Shown here: positions 8,969-16,657 of the stretch, piece by piece | Layout: each line of letters starts with the position of its first letter | Numbering within the stretch: position 1 is the first letter of the stretch | DNA from: an uncultured Methanomassiliicoccales archaeon | GTDB lineage: Archaea; Thermoplasmatota; Thermoplasmata; Methanomassiliicoccales; Methanomethylophilaceae | Reading direction: 5' to 3' | NCBI GenBank assembly: GCA_959597175.1 | Contig: CAUFXM010000011.1 | Location: forward strand, 1-64,000 | DNA: 64,000 nucleotides | The notes under the pieces: model-generated | Told to the model about the DNA's origin: nothing | Seen by the model: the letters and a program-made list of their open reading frames with translations, nothing else | The model's database searches: none | Made by a program: the position numbers and the translations under genes

Positions 8969-8994
8969 ACCCCATTATAAGCGTTTCCAGAGGA
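8969..8994 (-). other. Degenerate mini-ORB
   Basis: On the minus strand TCCTCTGGAAAC is followed 9 nt later by GGGGT. It differs from the ORB core TCCAGTGGAAAC at two positions and keeps a G-string at a longer spacing. It lies in the orc1/cdc6 upstream region, where auxiliary initiator sites are expected. It is short and imperfect, so chance resemblance is possible. Confidence 0.4.
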
Positions 8995-9040
8995 CTGCAG
9001 AATGTCTTTCTGAGCCGTCTCCTTTTGGAATGTACCTATA

Positions 9041-9049
9041 GTTTATATC
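9041..9049 (+). promoter_or_regulatory. TATA box of the origin-embedded small ORF
   Basis: GTTTATATC lies about 47 bp before the ATG at 9092. Transcription starting about 25 bp downstream would leave a short leader of roughly 20 nt that contains the AAGGAG ribosome-binding site at 9078-9083. Confidence 0.5.
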
Positions 9050-9091
9050 GGGACGCAGTTTTACCGAAATCAGTTCGAAGGAGTGAACCTC

Positions 9092-9172
9092 ATGAAAGGT
9101 TGGCTGGTCATTGGAGCTTGCATCATCGGTATACTGGCTTTCATAGGGATCCTGTACGTCATCGGAAGCTGA
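9092..9172 (+). CDS. 26-residue single-pass membrane peptide within the origin
   Basis: Short ORF, MKGWLVIGACIIGILAF then IGILYVIGS. Nearly the whole peptide is one hydrophobic helix with a single Lys at the N-terminus, which predicts a C-out membrane orientation. Support for translation is a strong AAGGAG motif 9 nt before the ATG and a TATA box at a suitable distance. I do not recognise a family. It lies between the cdc6 promoter region and the right ORB, so it may be a coincidental ORF, but the promoter, ribosome-binding site and helix together argue that it is expressed. Confidence 0.5.
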   Translation: MKGWLVIGACIIGILAFIGILYVIGS

Positions 9173-9202
9173 TCCGGACACAGGTGCATCCCCTTTTGGA
9201 TC

Positions 9203-9232
9203 TCCAGTGGAAACAGAGGGGTGGGGGGCTCG
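9203..9232 (+). other. Origin recognition box (ORB), right copy
   Basis: Perfect 30-nt inverted copy of the ORB at 7615-7644, 1.56 kb away on the other side of orc1/cdc6. The G-rich tail points right here and left in the other copy, so the two boxes face outward with the initiator gene between them. CCCTTTT (9191-9197) precedes it at the same spacing as in the left copy. The conserved unit is therefore about 42 nt. Confidence 0.87.
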
Positions 9233-9285
9233 TCAATTGAACTCCATCCCTTCCTTTAATATGTCAGCCGTGCGAACCGACCCAT

Positions 9286-9648
9286 ATGGGTCGGAGCAGC
9301 AGGTACAGCGTTCTCGGATTGGCCGTCGTTCTCGTCACCGGCATGTTCGTCGTCTTCTCCGATGAAGATCTTGTAGGATACGAATACACCGGGATCGTCA
9401 GTGACATCCGCGAGGGGGAGAACGGGTTCACTTTCACCCTTTCGGGCCCAGATGGTTCTGGTATGAGGTGCTTCTCCCGTGAGGAACCATCGGATCTGGG
9501 ATACTATGCGGTTTCCGGGGAGTTCTCCGATGACGGGAATATATTCTTCGTGTCATCGTTACGTAACCTCGATATAGAACCCATCGGAAATAATGACCCG
9601 ACTTTGGGTCATTATTGCAAAGCTTATTCTATCAGTGTTCATGATTGA
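9286..9648 (+). CDS. Membrane-anchored OB-fold-like protein
   Basis: 120 residues. An N-terminal signal anchor (about residues 7-24, YSVLGLAVVLVTGMFVVF) is followed by an ~80-residue beta-rich domain (YTGIVSDIREGENGFTFTL, GYYAVSGEFSDDGNIFFV). The pattern resembles nucleic-acid-binding-type OB folds seen in extracytoplasmic archaeal proteins. A CTTTAATAT box about 30 bp upstream of the ATG predicts a leaderless transcript. Its stop nearly touches the tiaS start, so the two are probably co-transcribed. The function is unknown. The last residues are encoded by a perfect inverted repeat (9589-9616). Confidence 0.6.
   Translation: MGRSSRYSVLGLAVVLVTGMFVVFSDEDLVGYEYTGIVSDIREGENGFTFTLSGPDGSGMRCFSREEPSDLGYYAVSGEFSDDGNIFFVSSLRNLDIEPIGNNDPTLGHYCKAYSISVHD
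9589..9616. repeat. Perfect 11-bp inverted repeat at the end of the OB-fold-like gene
   Basis: AATAATGACCC (9589-9599) and GGGTCATTATT (9606-9616) are separated by 6 nt. In RNA this forms an 11-bp stem 40 nt before the tiaS start; in DNA it could be an operator. It is AT-rich at its base, unlike the surrounding coding sequence, and it sets the reading of the protein's last 20 residues. No oligo-T follows, so it is not a typical terminator. Confidence 0.6.
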
Positions 9649-9656
9649 ATGCAGAC

Positions 9657-10982
9657 ATGTTCGTTGCGGTAGATGACACCGACTCCATGAAAGGGAACTG
9701 CACGACGTTCCTGGCCACTGAGATCATCCGCGAGTTCCAGGACATGGATCTCATAGGGAATCCTCGTCTCGTCAGACTCAATCCCGCCACCCCGTGGAAG
9801 ACCCGTGGGAACGGAGCGTTGGTGATGAGGTTCGGGAAGGGATCCGGGCCCAAGAGGCTCATCGGTATGATTGGGGACAGGGAGATCTACTGCTATGATG
9901 GATGCACATCATGGGAGCCCGACTCGCTTGCGATGAGGGAAAGGATCATTCCCCACATACAGGAACATCATGAGGATGAATCCGACCCCGGTCTTCTGAT
10001 ATCCCGCATAAAGCCTTCCCAGTCGTTCTACTGGGGCGGGGTCAGGACGATAATGGACCGTGGAGCAATCGATGCCGAGATCTCGAGGATCGACGGGGTT
10101 ACATATACGATCGGCAACGGTCGCGGCCTCGTCGGATGCGTGTGCGGTATGGCGTGGAGACCGAGGGACAGCACGTTCGAACTGCTGGCCTATCGTCCGG
10201 AGTCGAGATGGGGCACCGAGAGGGTGTACAAGCCCATGTCCATCAGGGATGTCGATCATGAGTATCCGACGACGTTCAACAGCTGGGAGGACAGGACGCA
10301 GAAGGTGGCGATGGTCCCATCGACACCGTGTCCTGTAATGTACGGTCTCAGGGGGGATGTTGAGTCCGATCTCATCGAGGCCTCGGGGAAGCTCGTGACG
10401 GAGCCCATCGAGAGATGGATGGTGTTCCTGACGAACCAAGGCACTGATGACCATGTCATACGTCATCCTGATTCCCTAGAACCGAATCGCTCGTATCTCA
10501 TCCCTGGGACCGTGGGTTCCAGAGCGAGGCACATAGAGGGCGGTCATGTGTTCTTCGATCTCAAGACACCTTTCGGGACCCTGGTATGCGGAGCGTACGA
10601 ACCATCCAAGGAGTTCCGTTACGCTCTCGACTGGCTCTATCCAGGCGACGAGGTGGAGGTCGTTGGAGAGCTCAGGGACCTGCCGAGGACATTGAACATA
10701 GAGAAGTTACATGTCGTGTCCACTGTGGACGAGATGAGGAAGGTGTGCAACCCTGTCTGTCCGATATGCTCGCGTACCATGAAGTCGACCGGGAACGGGA
10801 AGAAGTACAAGTGCAAGAAGTGCGGGACGAAGTCCTACACACCTGTCATGCAGTCGGTTAGGAGGGAGATCGTCCCGGGATGGTACGAGCCTCCCACCGC
10901 GGCCCGCCGTCATCTGTCCAAGCCACTGAAGAGGATGGGCGTTGTACAGCCTGTAGAGTTCGTCAATGGTCGTAGTTTATAA
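9657..10982 (+). CDS. tiaS: tRNA(Ile2) 2-agmatinylcytidine synthetase TiaS
   Basis: Modifies C34 of the tRNA-Ile(CAU) with agmatine so that it reads AUA; an archaea-specific essential function. The N-terminal motif MFVAVDDTDSMKGNCTTFL matches the family start (M-x-I-x-I-D-D-T-D-S), so ATG 9657 is preferred over the upstream TTG 9645. LNPATPWKTRGNGAL belongs to the catalytic TCKD domain. An OB domain precedes a C-terminal zinc ribbon (CPICSRTMKS with CKKCGTK). 441 residues, a normal length. It follows the OB-fold-like gene closely. Confidence 0.93.
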   Translation: MFVAVDDTDSMKGNCTTFLATEIIREFQDMDLIGNPRLVRLNPATPWKTRGNGALVMRFGKGSGPKRLIGMIGDREIYCYDGCTSWEPDSLAMRERIIPHIQEHHEDESDPGLLISRIKPSQSFYWGGVRTIMDRGAIDAEISRIDGVTYTIGNGRGLVGCVCGMAWRPRDSTFELLAYRPESRWGTERVYKPMSIRDVDHEYPTTFNSWEDRTQKVAMVPSTPCPVMYGLRGDVESDLIEASGKLVTEPIERWMVFLTNQGTDDHVIRHPDSLEPNRSYLIPGTVGSRARHIEGGHVFFDLKTPFGTLVCGAYEPSKEFRYALDWLYPGDEVEVVGELRDLPRTLNIEKLHVVSTVDEMRKVCNPVCPICSRTMKSTGNGKKYKCKKCGTKSYTPVMQSVRREIVPGWYEPPTAARRHLSKPLKRMGVVQPVEFVNGRSL

Positions 10983-10990
10983 TCGACACC

Positions 10991-11003
10991 ATTTTATATA
11001 TAA
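10991..11003 (+). promoter_or_regulatory. TATA box of the thiolase gene
   Basis: TTTTATATATAA, a near-ideal archaeal TATA box, lies about 40 bp before the thiolase ATG. It would give a leader of roughly 12-15 nt containing the AGGAAGGGA ribosome-binding site (11020-11028). Confidence 0.65.
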
Positions 11004-11035
11004 CGCCTGTTGAAGCTGCAGGAAGGGACTATCCC

Positions 11036-12214
11036 ATGGATGAAGCAGTCATAATCAGCGCAGTAAGGACGCCTATCGGAAAATACGGCAAAGCGATATC
11101 CGGATTCAAGGCCACGGACCTCGGTGCCATGGTCGTGAAGGAGGCGGTCAGCAGGGCCGGCCTCCAGCCGACGGACATCCAGGAGTGCATCATGGGCAAT
11201 GTCATCGGCGCAGGTCTCGGTCAGAACCCGGCCAGACAGGCGGCCATAGGGGCGGGTCTCCCCGTCGAGATAGGTTCCTTCACCGTCAACGCGGTGTGCG
11301 GATCCGGTCTTAAGTCCGCGATGCTCGCCGCGGATGCGATCAAGGCAGGTGAGTACGACGTCCTGGCCGTCGGCGGCATGGAGAGCATGTCGCAGGCCCC
11401 CTACCTCCTCCCCGGTGCAAGATGGGGATTCAGGATGAACGACCAGCCTGCTGTGGATGCCATGGTCCATGATGGGCTCTGGGACATCTTCAACAACCAG
11501 CACATGGGATTCACCGGAGAGATCGTCGCAGAGAGGTTCAACGTCACACGCGAGGACGCGGACCTTCTGTCCGTCCAGTCGCACCAGAAGGCCGCGGCGG
11601 CTATCAAGAACGGCAAGTTCAAGGCCGAGATCATGCCTGTGACAATTCCTAACAAGAAGGGGGACATCGTCTTCGACACGGACGAGGGAGTGAGGGAGGA
11701 CTCCACCATGGAGTCCCTCGGCAAGCTGAAGCCCGTATTCAAGAAGGATGGGATCGTCACTGCCGGGAACTCGTCCCAGCTCAGCGACGGGGCCTCCGCA
11801 CTGGTGGTCACCTCCAGGAAGTGGGCCGAGGAGCACGGGATCAAGCCCATGGCGTCCATCGTCGCCTACGGCGAGAGGGGAGTCAAGCCCGAGTACATCA
11901 TGGAGGCGCCCATCCCCGCTACCCAGCACGTGCTGAAGAAGGCCGGGATGACCATCGACGACATCGACCTCTTCGAGCACAACGAGGCCTTCGCCTCCGC
12001 CTCCTGCGCAGTCAAGAAGGAGCTGAACGTCCCCGACGAGATCTTCAACGTCAACGGAGGCGCTGTGGCTCTGGGACACCCCATCGGATGCTCCGGTGCG
12101 CGCGTCCTCACCACGCTCCTCTACACCATGAAGGACAGGAACAAGGAGACCGGTCTGGCGACCCTCTGTCTGGGTGGCGGGAACGCGGTCACCATGATCA
12201 TCCGCAACGAGTGA
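11036..12214 (+). CDS. Acetyl-CoA C-acetyltransferase (thiolase)
   Basis: Condenses two acetyl-CoA into acetoacetyl-CoA, or the reverse. 392 residues. The nucleophilic Cys is C88 in NAVCGSGLKS, the catalytic His is in NGGAVALGHPIGCSG, and the second Cys is in LCLGGGNA. All active-site motifs are intact and are of the bacterial PhaA/AtoB type rather than the archaeal type that partners with HMG-CoA synthase and a DUF35 protein. No such partners are adjacent. Roles in mevalonate synthesis or acyl-CoA metabolism are both possible. It has its own strong promoter. Confidence 0.92.
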   Translation: MDEAVIISAVRTPIGKYGKAISGFKATDLGAMVVKEAVSRAGLQPTDIQECIMGNVIGAGLGQNPARQAAIGAGLPVEIGSFTVNAVCGSGLKSAMLAADAIKAGEYDVLAVGGMESMSQAPYLLPGARWGFRMNDQPAVDAMVHDGLWDIFNNQHMGFTGEIVAERFNVTREDADLLSVQSHQKAAAAIKNGKFKAEIMPVTIPNKKGDIVFDTDEGVREDSTMESLGKLKPVFKKDGIVTAGNSSQLSDGASALVVTSRKWAEEHGIKPMASIVAYGERGVKPEYIMEAPIPATQHVLKKAGMTIDDIDLFEHNEAFASASCAVKKELNVPDEIFNVNGGAVALGHPIGCSGARVLTTLLYTMKDRNKETGLATLCLGGGNAVTMIIRNE

Positions 12215-12245
12215 TCCGAGCGTTGAAACCTCTTCCCAAACTCCC

Positions 12246-13391
12246 TTAGCCCTTATCGTGAAGCCTCTCGACACGGTCGGCTCTCTTCCTCAACAGGGAG
12301 ATGACAGCTTCTCTCCGTTTCTGGTCGATGAGCCTGGATCCTTTGAGAATGCCATATGCTTGTTCGATAGCGGAATTTAGAGCGTCGAAGTCGATCCAAG
12401 AGAAGTCCTTGACCATCCCGAGCTGCTTCTCCGGGTCATGGTCAAACGGTTTGCATTCGAAGCAGCTCTCCAACATCATGTCTTCCGGTGGTAAATCGAA
12501 GCCGAGGGACGATCCAGAGTCGAATATGGGCGCTGGTCCAATCCATTCAAGGGATTCTGCTTCACGCACCAATCCGAAATTGTTTGTGTGCCGGTCTCCA
12601 TTGGCAACAAGGTAATCCATCGTGATCATCCTGTCTAAGAAGGGAACTATGTCAATCCCCCTATCCTTACAGCATCCCACGTATTGGTTGTACAGCGAGT
12701 TATTCTTCTCCTTGGATGTCATCAGAATCCAATGTGCACTGACGAAATCAGAATCTTTATCAATGAAATCCTCGCAGACGGAGTACGGGTATCCGTCAAT
12801 CCATGCTATCGAGTAATTCACGCATGGAATGTTCAGGGATTTGGCGATCAACGACGATATGCTCTCGTTCACGGGCTCCTGACAGATGGGTCTGGTACCT
12901 CCTTTCAACAGTACCCTCTTGCCATCGATGATCTTCCAGCGTTTTCTTAGATTCCCATTGGAGGTTATGTCTGGTGAAGAGAAGTTCAGCTCCTCCTTGT
13001 GGATATCACCACCAATCATCAGTTCTCCTAAGTCTTCTGAGAATGTATTGTCAAAGTAATTGATCTCGATCCATTCGATATCAGCACCCATTGGTCTAAT
13101 CCAATACTGGTCCGATAGACTGAGTCCCATCGATTCAGTGAGGAGGGACATTGGCGAGGATACGCCCAGTCTTTCCAGTATTTCTCTTATCCCGGAACGG
13201 CTGGCCGGTATCGATCTGTCGATCCACCAGGTCTTGAGACGTCCAGGATCCAGGAATTTGTTCTTCACCATTGTTCCCACAGGCATGTGGGCAGGATCTG
13301 ACACATTGATCACATCACGAATCTGTCCATCATTGTCATCAACAGACAGCACTGCGACCTGAGTCTCGCGATGCATCAATTCGTATTTCAT
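12246..13391 (-). CDS. HipA/CtkA-like protein kinase domain protein
   Basis: 381 residues from ATG 13391; the open frame runs further upstream, but only into antisense sequence of the M20 gene. The kinase catalytic loop reads NGDRHTNNFGLV and the metal-binding loop PIFDSGSSLGF, both as in HipA-like Ser/Thr kinases. The N-terminal third (LSLSDQYWIRP, LLKGGTRPICQEP) matches stand-alone HipA-like proteins common in gut Firmicutes. No antitoxin gene is adjacent. Its base composition is clearly more AT-rich than its neighbours, a sign of transfer. Target unknown; toxin activity cannot be assumed. Confidence 0.82.
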   Translation of the reverse strand: MKYELMHRETQVAVLSVDDNDGQIRDVINVSDPAHMPVGTMVKNKFLDPGRLKTWWIDRSIPASRSGIREILERLGVSSPMSLLTESMGLSLSDQYWIRPMGADIEWIEINYFDNTFSEDLGELMIGGDIHKEELNFSSPDITSNGNLRKRWKIIDGKRVLLKGGTRPICQEPVNESISSLIAKSLNIPCVNYSIAWIDGYPYSVCEDFIDKDSDFVSAHWILMTSKEKNNSLYNQYVGCCKDRGIDIVPFLDRMITMDYLVANGDRHTNNFGLVREAESLEWIGPAPIFDSGSSLGFDLPPEDMMLESCFECKPFDHDPEKQLGMVKDFSWIDFDALNSAIEQAYGILKGSRLIDQKRREAVISLLRKRADRVERLHDKG

Positions 13392-13466
13392 TATCAAATA
13401 GTATCTATCGACTGGTATTTGACGTCGCTCCCAACCATTATTTCGAACGACGCAATAGCGGGTCGC

Positions 13467-14714
13467 ATGAGGTCCCTGGAAGATGTCCTGCGTCTGATCG
13501 AAGAGTCCTATGACGAGATGGTCGAGACCATGATCGGTATGATACGCCATCCCGCGCTGTGCCCCTTCAACGGAGGCGACGGCGAGGGAAGGAAGGCGGA
13601 CTACCTCCAGGGCAAGCTGACCGGATTCGACTCCGTGGAGAGGATCGACGTCCCGGACAAGCTGGACCCCTCGGTGATGCGCTCCAACATCCTCGCCAGG
13701 AAGAAGGGGAAGGTCGAGGGTACCGTGTGGGTGGTCGCCCACATGGACGTGGTCCCGGCCGGGGACCCGGAGAAATGGGACACGCCTCCGTTCGAACCGG
13801 TCCACAGGGACGGCAGGGTCTACGGCAGGGGGACGGAGGACAACGGCCAGTCCATAATCTCGTCGATGTTCGCCTCCAGGTTCCTGCTAGATCAGGATCT
13901 GGAGGGGATGTCCCTGGGCGTCGCCTACGTTGCGGACGAGGAGACCGGGAGCGAGCTCGGGATCCAGCACCTCCTGGACATGGGTCTGTTCTCGGACCAT
14001 GACATCATCATGGTGCCGGACTGGGGGTCCCCCGGCGGTTCACAGGTGGAGGTGTCCGAGAAGCACATGCTCTGGCTCAGGTTCGATGTGGAAGGCAGGA
14101 CAACCCACGGGTCCACCCCGAATCTGGGGCTGAACGCATACCGCGTGTCCACATTCCTGCTGGCAGACCTGATGGAGAGGTTCGAGACCCGTTTCGATGC
14201 TGAGGATGCCATGTTCCAGCCCCCGTACTCCACCTTCGAGCCGACAAGGAGACCGGCCACGGTGGAGAACGTGAACACCATCCCCGGTCACGACGAGTTC
14301 TACATGGACATCCGCATCCTCCCCTCGTACGACCCGGACGACGTCCTGGCCTTCGCCAGAGGCATCGCGGAGGAGCATGCGGAGAGGACCGGTGCCAGGA
14401 TCACGGTCACGGTAGTGAACAACGAGACGTCCGGGAAGCCCTCGTCCACCGACACGAGGGGATTCAGGGCCCTGTGCGACGCCGTGGAGTCGGTGACCGG
14501 ACACGTGCCGGAAGCAGTGGGGGTGGGCGGCGGCACATGCGCCAATCTGTTCAGGAAGAAGGGGTTCGATGCCTATGTGTGGCAATGCGGAGGCGGCACC
14601 CTCCATGCGCCCAACGAGCACGTGGTGATGTCCAATCTGATGACGGATGCGAAGGTCTTCGCCACACTGTACTACAATCTGTGCGTGAAGGGACGAGGAC
14701 TCAGTCCTCGTTGA
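13467..14714 (+). CDS. M20 family metallopeptidase/deacylase
   Basis: Di-zinc amidohydrolase of the ArgE/DapE/CPG2 family, 415 residues from ATG 13467. Metal ligands are visible: HMDVVPAGD (first His and Asp), YGRGTEDNGQ (bridging Asp), ADEETGSELG (catalytic Glu pair) and the C-terminal His in GGGTLHAPNEH. HGSTPN lies in the dimerisation/lid domain. The substrate is not evident; acyl-amino acids or dipeptides are likely. The ATG lies 29 bp after a TTATTT box. It is divergent from the HipA-like gene and overlaps the 3' end of ftsY by 14 nt. Confidence 0.86.
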   Translation: MRSLEDVLRLIEESYDEMVETMIGMIRHPALCPFNGGDGEGRKADYLQGKLTGFDSVERIDVPDKLDPSVMRSNILARKKGKVEGTVWVVAHMDVVPAGDPEKWDTPPFEPVHRDGRVYGRGTEDNGQSIISSMFASRFLLDQDLEGMSLGVAYVADEETGSELGIQHLLDMGLFSDHDIIMVPDWGSPGGSQVEVSEKHMLWLRFDVEGRTTHGSTPNLGLNAYRVSTFLLADLMERFETRFDAEDAMFQPPYSTFEPTRRPATVENVNTIPGHDEFYMDIRILPSYDPDDVLAFARGIAEEHAERTGARITVTVVNNETSGKPSSTDTRGFRALCDAVESVTGHVPEAVGVGGGTCANLFRKKGFDAYVWQCGGGTLHAPNEHVVMSNLMTDAKVFATLYYNLCVKGRGLSPR

Positions 14715-15867
14715 ACATGCGGTCGATCATCCACTCGGTGTTGAACTTGATGATGTCGCCGTACTCCTGACCGTTGCACACGAATGCGATGGGCTTGCCG
14801 ATGGTGTGGGCGATCGAAAGTGCCGCACCTCCCTTGGCGTCGGTATCGATCTTGGTGAGGATCACCGCATCCACACCGATGGCCGCGTCGAAGACCTTGG
14901 CTTGCTCGATCGCATCGTTGCCCGCCAGGGAATCCCCGACGAAGACCTTCAGGTCCGGTTTGGCCACCCTGACGATCTTCTTCATCTCCTCGATCAGGTT
15001 GTTGTTGGTCTGCATCCTGCCGGCGGTGTCGATGAGCACCACGTCCTTGCGCTTGGATCTCGCATGCTCGATGGCGTCGTACGCCACTGCGGACGGATCC
15101 GCATCGTGGGCTTGCTTGACGATCTTGCACCCCAGTCTGTCGGCGTGGATGGAGAGTTGCTCTATGGCCCCCGCCCTGAAAGTGTCGCAGGCCGCCATGA
15201 CGGCAGTCATGCCCTGGTCCTGGACGCGCTTGGCGATCTTGGCGATGGCGGTGGTCTTGCCGGTACCGTTGATGCCGACGAACATGATGACGGTGGGTCT
15301 GGACTGCTGGGCCAGCCATCCGTCGAAGTCGAACTCGTTTATGCTCAGGACGTCCCTGACGGCGTCCTTTACGGAGAGCTCCACGACCTGCTCCAGCGTG
15401 TAGGAGCGGTCGTACTTCCTCCCAAGGAGGTTCTCGCGCACGCCCTTCTTGATCTCCTCGACAACGGGGTATGCGACGTCCGCCTCCAGGAGGATGATCT
15501 CCAGCTCGTCGAGGACCTCGTCCAGGGGGTCCTCCTTTATCCTCTTCCCCGAGTCGGAGACTATCTGGGAAGCGGGGGCGGGAGTGGATTTGGCCTCCTT
15601 CTTCTCCTGCTTCCTGAGCTTCAGCATCTCCTTCCTGGAGAGCTTGGGCTCCTCCTTCGGGGGCTCCGGTTCGGGGGCCTTCAGGGCAGGCGCCGGCTCC
15701 GGAGCCTTGACAGGTTCCGCCTCGGGGGCCCCGGTCTCGGGCACCTCGGGCTGGGCCGGGACGGCCGGCTGTTCGGGTTCCTCCTGCTTGTAGACCTTCT
15801 CCTCATCTATGTGCTTCTCGGCCTTCGAGAAGAAGCTCTTCATCTTGGACTTGAGGGACTCGAACAT
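14701..15867 (-). CDS. ftsY: Signal recognition particle receptor FtsY
   Basis: GTPase receptor that docks SRP-ribosome complexes at the membrane. 388 residues. An acidic, Pro/Glu/Ala-rich N-terminal linker (about residues 20-105) is followed by the N domain and the G domain with G1 GINGTGKTT, the DTFRAGAIEQL motif, G3 DTAGR and G4 TKID. The C-terminus ends normally. It is the last gene of an eL20-prefoldin-ftsY operon, a conserved archaeal arrangement that links ribosome assembly, chaperone and targeting. Confidence 0.95.
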   Translation of the reverse strand: MFESLKSKMKSFFSKAEKHIDEEKVYKQEEPEQPAVPAQPEVPETGAPEAEPVKAPEPAPALKAPEPEPPKEEPKLSRKEMLKLRKQEKKEAKSTPAPASQIVSDSGKRIKEDPLDEVLDELEIILLEADVAYPVVEEIKKGVRENLLGRKYDRSYTLEQVVELSVKDAVRDVLSINEFDFDGWLAQQSRPTVIMFVGINGTGKTTAIAKIAKRVQDQGMTAVMAACDTFRAGAIEQLSIHADRLGCKIVKQAHDADPSAVAYDAIEHARSKRKDVVLIDTAGRMQTNNNLIEEMKKIVRVAKPDLKVFVGDSLAGNDAIEQAKVFDAAIGVDAVILTKIDTDAKGGAALSIAHTIGKPIAFVCNGQEYGDIIKFNTEWMIDRMFNED

Positions 15868-15877
15868 GACCGCCGCC

Positions 15878-16318
15878 TCACTGTCTGGCCATGGCCTGCT
15901 GCTGCCTGTTAGTGTATTCCTGCTGGACCGCGGCGGTGAGGTTGCTCAGCGCGTTCTGGGCCTCGTTGAGGGCCTCAGCCGACTTCTTCAGCGCCTCGCT
16001 GATCTCGGCGGCGTTGGCGTCCATGTACTCCACGGAGTCGGAGACGTCCTTCTCCACGGAGATGTTGGAACCGATGCCGACGACGGCGGTCCTGTTGCCG
16101 GTGACCTTCACCGGGATGAACGTCGAGGCTCCGACCGGGACGAGGATCTCGTCCCCTTCCTTCGCGTCCCTGAACGCCTTGAGGGCGTCCGCGGCCATGT
16201 TGACCTCGTCCAGCGAGACGCGCAGGACCTGGACCTGGCGGCTGAGCGCCTCGACCCTCTCCTTGTAGTTCTCCATCACTGCGATGGCCTGACGGAGCTC
16301 GTTGTCTTCCACGTTCAC
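15878..16318 (-). CDS. pfdA: Prefoldin subunit alpha
   Basis: Cytosolic chaperone subunit that captures unfolded proteins and forms a hexamer with prefoldin beta. 146 residues, with N- and C-terminal coiled coils flanking a central beta-hairpin region (LVPVGASTFIPVKV and NRTAVVGIGSNISVEKD), as in family members. It overlaps the eL20 stop codon by 4 nt and ends 10 nt before ftsY. Confidence 0.92.
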   Translation of the reverse strand: MNVEDNELRQAIAVMENYKERVEALSRQVQVLRVSLDEVNMAADALKAFRDAKEGDEILVPVGASTFIPVKVTGNRTAVVGIGSNISVEKDVSDSVEYMDANAAEISEALKKSAEALNEAQNALSNLTAAVQQEYTNRQQQAMARQ

Positions 16319-16539
16319 TCACCGATCTGATATTTCACGACGTGGTTGGTGACCTGGTCGGCCGGGATCTCCGCGACGTCGGTGATCTCGATCTCCCACC
16401 TCTTCAGCTTGTGCTTGCTGCCGATGGTGGAGAGGGCCTTCTCCCTGACTGCGGCCTCGTCCTCGGCGGCCATCTCGATGGAGAAGGGCTGTCTCTTCCT
16501 GGGGTCTGCGTAGTTTCCTGTGACGCGGAATGCTTTCAT
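16315..16539 (-). CDS. rpl18a: Ribosomal protein eL20 (L18Ae/LX)
   Basis: Archaeal 50S protein LX, 74 residues, the usual short form. It starts MKAFRVTGNYADPRKRQPFS and contains the conserved SKHKLKRWEIEI stretch. A TTTATTAA box at about 16573-16581 on the minus strand and a GGTAAT ribosome-binding site just before the ATG mark it as the head of the eL20-pfdA-ftsY transcription unit, separate from priS upstream. Confidence 0.92.
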   Translation of the reverse strand: MKAFRVTGNYADPRKRQPFSIEMAAEDEAAVREKALSTIGSKHKLKRWEIEITDVAEIPADQVTNHVVKYQIGE

Positions 16540-16657
16540 TTTAATTACCTAATGAGCGGGATTCGCATCCCCTTAATAAAGGTTTACGAGAAAATAATGG
16601 AGAGGGATGTGCCGCGGAAGGGCCCGGAGCGGCATGAGTGTCAATGTGCCAGATGAT

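Larger units (their letters stand above)
8910..9285. other. Candidate replication origin (oriC) intergenic region
   Basis: 376-bp region upstream of orc1/cdc6. It holds a perfect ORB at 9203-9232, a degenerate mini-ORB at 8969-8994, the repeated 9-mer CCTTTTGGA (9020-9028 and 9192-9200), and the AT-richer stretch around 9035-9075 that could include the unwinding element. A short membrane ORF (9092-9172) lies inside. An initiator gene flanked by ORBs is the classic archaeal origin layout. Origin function is inferred, not shown. Confidence 0.75.

Noticed and set aside
7615..9232. Interpretation of the 30-bp inverted repeats as ends of an insertion sequence or transposon
   Set aside because: The enclosed gene is orc1/cdc6, no transposase is present, no target duplication is seen, and the repeat matches the ORB pattern.
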